From contig JAPPIT010000132.1 of assembly GCA_028820505.1 (NCBI GenBank), positions 22,145 through 59,562 of the forward strand: a DNA stretch of 37,418 bases. Reading direction: 5' to 3'. The notes under the pieces were generated by a model. It was not told where the DNA came from. It was given only the letters and a program-made list of their open reading frames with translations, and did not search any database. Source of the DNA: Defluviicoccus sp. (lineage in GTDB: Bacteria; Pseudomonadota; Alphaproteobacteria; MPNO01). Of the stretch, positions 35,240 through 37,418 are shown piece after piece. The stretch's first letter is position 1. The number at the start of each line of letters is the position of its first letter. Made by a program: the position numbers and the translations under genes.

Positions 35240-35710
35240 ATGAACGCAGGGAAGACCATGATCGTCGCGGTGGCCGCGCTTGCGGTTGCAGCTTGCAGCG
35301 GGGGCGAGAAGGAGAAGGCGGGCACGGTGATCGGCGCGGGTCTCGGTGCGCTCGCGGGCGCCCATGTCGGCAAGGGTCCGGGCAAGCTCTTCGCCGTGGC
35401 GGTGGGGACCATGGCCGGCGCCGCGCTCGGGAGCGAGGTCGGCAAGTCGCTCGACCGCGCCGACCGTCTGGCGATGCGGCGCTCGACCCAGGGCGCGCTG
35501 GAGAAGAACAGGACCGGCGCGGCGAGCGAATGGCGCAATCCGGATTCGGGAAACCAAGGGACGGTCACGCCGACCCGCACCTACAGGACCGAAGCCGGAC
35601 GGTATTGCCGGGAGTACCGGCAGACGATCACCGTCGGCGGCAGGACGGAGGAGGGTTACGGCCGCGCCTGCCGCCAGCCGGACGGGTCGTGGCGGATCGT
35701 CGAGAGCTGA
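35240..35710 (+). CDS. Glycine-zipper surface lipoprotein (17-kDa antigen type)
   Basis: A 156-aa outer-membrane lipoprotein. The signal ends in a lipobox, AVAAC, with C19 lipidated. Residues 28-66 are a glycine zipper (GTVIGAGLGALAG, then GTMAGAALGSEVGKSLD), as in Rickettsia 17-kDa antigen proteins. The C-terminal part has TYRTEAGRYCREYRQTITVGG, a common RT0821-like surface antigen segment. The ATG at 35240 is preceded by GGGAGGGACGCAGG. It appears to be host chromosome to the right of the island. Confidence 0.9.
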   Translation: MNAGKTMIVAVAALAVAACSGGEKEKAGTVIGAGLGALAGAHVGKGPGKLFAVAVGTMAGAALGSEVGKSLDRADRLAMRRSTQGALEKNRTGAASEWRNPDSGNQGTVTPTRTYRTEAGRYCREYRQTITVGGRTEEGYGRACRQPDGSWRIVES

Positions 35711-35781
35711 GGAGGGCCGGGCTCGCGACTCCGACGGGCGGCGAATTCCCCATCGACAACGACGATGCGATTTCCGCCCGC

Positions 35782-36618
35782 ATGACGGCCCCCAATTCCG
35801 CCACGGTCCCGGCCGCGCGCGTGGTGGCGACCGTCGACTGGTACGACGCGGCGAAGGGGTACGGATTCCTGACGCCCGGCGGCGGCCTGCCCGATATCTT
35901 CTGCCATGCCTCGGCGCTCGAGCGGGTGGGCCTGGCGACGCTGCTCGACGGTGCGACGGTGACCTGCGAGGCGATGCAGGGCGACAGGGGTCCGCAGGTC
36001 GCACGCATCCTCGCCGTCGATTTCTCGACGTCATCCCCGATCCCGGTGCCGGGCGACCGCGGAATGGAGAGCGACCGTGACCTACCCCGACCCGCCGCGC
36101 CGACCGGGACGGGCCCGGTCAGGACGCGCGTCAAATGGTTCCTGCCGAGCAAGGGCTACGGGTTTCTTGAGCGCGGGGACGGCTCGGGCGACGTGTTCTG
36201 CCACCTGACGGCGGTTCAGGCTTCCGGCCGGGAATTCCTGCCCCAAGGCGCGACGGTAACCTGCGAGGTGGCGGAGACCGAGCGGGGTCCGCAGGTCACG
36301 CGGATTCTCGCCGTCGACGACCCTCCCGATCGGGACGCCGCGGCGGAGGACCGACAGCCACACGCGCTCCCCGATCCGGCATGGCGGGACGGCGGGCCGG
36401 ACGAGGCGACGGTGTCGATCCCGGGCACGGTCAAGTTCTACGATGCCGGGAAGGGGTACGGGTTCGTCGTCCCGGACGGGGGCGGGCGCGAGGTGTATGT
36501 CCCCCGGAGCGCGCTGTTCCGGTCGGGTCTCGACGACCTCGTGCCCGGGCAGCGGGTCAGCGTCTGGGCGGAGGAGGTTCCGCGCGGCCTCCAGGCGACG
36601 GAGATCGAGCCGATTTGA
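35782..36618 (+). CDS. Triple cold-shock-domain protein
   Basis: A 278-aa protein with three cold-shock domains (about residues 13-79, 112-178 and 212-277), single-strand RNA/DNA binders. Each has the RNP1-type KGYGF (25-29, 124-128, 224-228). The RNP2-type motifs are DIFCH, DVFCH and EVYVP; the third lacks the His. The linkers are acidic and Pro-rich. Alphaproteobacterial versions usually have one or two domains. The ATG at 35782 has no good ribosome site; an open frame continues upstream to the lipoprotein, so the true start may be a rarer codon after GAGGAGG at 35710-35716. Confidence 0.88.
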   Translation: MTAPNSATVPAARVVATVDWYDAAKGYGFLTPGGGLPDIFCHASALERVGLATLLDGATVTCEAMQGDRGPQVARILAVDFSTSSPIPVPGDRGMESDRDLPRPAAPTGTGPVRTRVKWFLPSKGYGFLERGDGSGDVFCHLTAVQASGREFLPQGATVTCEVAETERGPQVTRILAVDDPPDRDAAAEDRQPHALPDPAWRDGGPDEATVSIPGTVKFYDAGKGYGFVVPDGGGREVYVPRSALFRSGLDDLVPGQRVSVWAEEVPRGLQATEIEPI

Positions 36619-36622
36619 GGCG

Positions 36623-36650
36623 CGATGTGACCCGGTCGGCGGTCACATCG
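36623..36650. terminator. 10-bp hairpin between convergent genes
   Basis: Arms CGATGTGACC (36623-36632) and GGTCACATCG (36641-36650) pair perfectly around an 8-nt loop. It begins five bases after the cold-shock gene stop and overlaps the stop of the convergent gene (36643-36645). The position suits a shared terminator; no T tract follows, so it is a weak intrinsic terminator. Confidence 0.45.
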
Positions 36651-37418
36651 ACATTCCCCGGCCCCTGGTCTGGCTCCGCTGCTGCTCCTCCGCCTGGAAT
36701 CTCTGGTTCTGTACTTCCTCCCACTGGGCGCGTTCCTGGCGGATCGGCCGGTCGACCCTGTCGGCGAGGTCCCGGAGGGTATCCTTGAGGCCGGGCCTGT
36801 TCTCGAATTGCACCTGGTAATCCCGGTCCCGGAGCATCGCCTCGGCCTCGTTCACCGCGCGCCGGGCGGGATTGACCCAGTTCCGGTAGTCCTCCTGGCG
36901 GACGAAGGGCACCTCGCTCTTCTCCGCCGCCGCGCGCTTCTCCAGGCTCTCCTTGAGCGTCTCGGTCACCCGGTCGAGCCGTTCGGCCTGCCGGGTCATC
37001 TCCTCGCGCATGTTGAGCTCGTCGCGGATCAAGCCCGACGCGCCGGAGGTCCTCAAGTCCCAGGCGTTGACGGACATCGAGACGCAGAGCTTTTGGTGCT
37101 CGGGCAGGAAGAAGCGGTGCCGGCCGGTCTCGCGCTCCCGGTCCCTGACCTCCTCCATTCCGGCCGCCATGCGCGCCGGCAGGCCGTCGATCCGGCGCGC
37201 CCGTTCGAGGCGGCGCACGCCGGCCTCGATCCTCTCCCGGCCGCCGAGCGCGTCGAGTTGGGGCGCGTGGCGCGGGTCGTCGAGGAGCTTCCGCCCCGCC
37301 TCGATGGCGCGGTCGGCATCGCGCCGCCAGAGCTTGTGGGAGAGGCCAAGCTTCGTCACCGGTTCGAGGTAGGGGAGTTTCGTCTTCGCCTTCTCCAGCA
37401 GCGCGTCGCGCCGCGCGA
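36643..37418 (-). CDS. Charged helical protein, 5' end outside window; possible relaxase C-terminus
   Basis: The reading frame is open from the window edge at 37418 to the stop at 36643, about 258 codons, so the start lies beyond the window. The protein is strongly charged and helical, with coiled-coil-like stretches (RQAERLDRVTETLKESLEKR) and a Gln-rich tail. LWRRDADRAIEAGRKLLDDP and similar blocks resemble the C-terminal parts of conjugative relaxases (TraA/MobA), but no relaxase catalytic motif is included. A GTG at 37359 could be a start, but the open frame upstream argues for a longer protein. Confidence 0.5.
   Translation of the reverse strand, partial: ARRDALLEKAKTKLPYLEPVTKLGLSHKLWRRDADRAIEAGRKLLDDPRHAPQLDALGGRERIEAGVRRLERARRIDGLPARMAAGMEEVRDRERETGRHRFFLPEHQKLCVSMSVNAWDLRTSGASGLIRDELNMREEMTRQAERLDRVTETLKESLEKRAAAEKSEVPFVRQEDYRNWVNPARRAVNEAEAMLRDRDYQVQFENRPGLKDTLRDLADRVDRPIRQERAQWEEVQNQRFQAEEQQRSQTRGRGMSM

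Noticed and set aside
1-37418. CRISPR array or insertion sequence
   Set aside because: No regularly spaced repeats of 24 bp or more and no transposase reading frame or matched terminal repeats were found.

Overview
The window looks like part of an alphaproteobacterial chromosome. It has high GC and strong third-position GC bias, tightly overlapping ATGA/GTGA gene junctions, a queA-tgt-queG-dusA tRNA-modification run, and a 13-bp palindrome of the CGTCATGCCCGGA type often seen in Rhodospirillales-like genomes. The genus cannot be assigned. The first ~120 bases are homopolymer-rich and look like a contig edge.

Bases 166-8993 hold a catabolic region. On the minus strand is a three-subunit molybdenum hydroxylase (CoxL/CoxM/CoxS type, in operon order L-M-S). 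Divergent from it on the plus strand are a luciferase-like flavin monooxygenase, a benzoate-CoA-ligase-like enzyme, a maleate-isomerase-family protein lacking both catalytic cysteines, a Rieske oxygenase and a RidA-family protein. Bases 9011-16699 are a ten-gene minus-strand run with gaps of 27 nt or less. It starts with the two subunits of a LigAB-type extradiol dioxygenase, a sugar-epimerase-like SDR and a second RidA protein. It then passes through a membrane-anchored unknown into queA, tgt, queG, dusA and an ArsC-like reductase. Bases 16881-23962 hold an acyl-CoA dehydrogenase (minus) and, divergently, an ABC importer (binding protein broken by an in-frame TAG, then permease and ATPase), a cysteine-less thiolase-like protein paired with a cysteine-free DUF35 protein, and a second acyl-CoA ligase. 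Together these genes suggest uptake, hydroxylation, CoA activation and ring cleavage of an aromatic or N-heteroaromatic acid. The substrate is not determinable from sequence, and no transcription regulator is visible in this part.

From about 24,005 the character changes to that of a genomic island. Two tandem, translationally coupled tyrosine recombinases are followed by AT-richer cargo: a GIY-YIG-like protein, a small secreted protein, and an MmeI-family single-chain restriction-modification enzyme with an overlapping companion gene that carries a PD-(D/E)XK-like motif. Next come a DUF2513 protein, a truncated third integrase in opposite orientation, and several proteins I do not recognise. 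The right boundary is not clear.

From 35,240 host-like high-GC sequence resumes, with a glycine-zipper lipoprotein, an unusual protein with three cold-shock domains, and, convergent and cut by the window edge, a charged coiled-coil protein that may be the C-terminal part of a conjugative relaxase.
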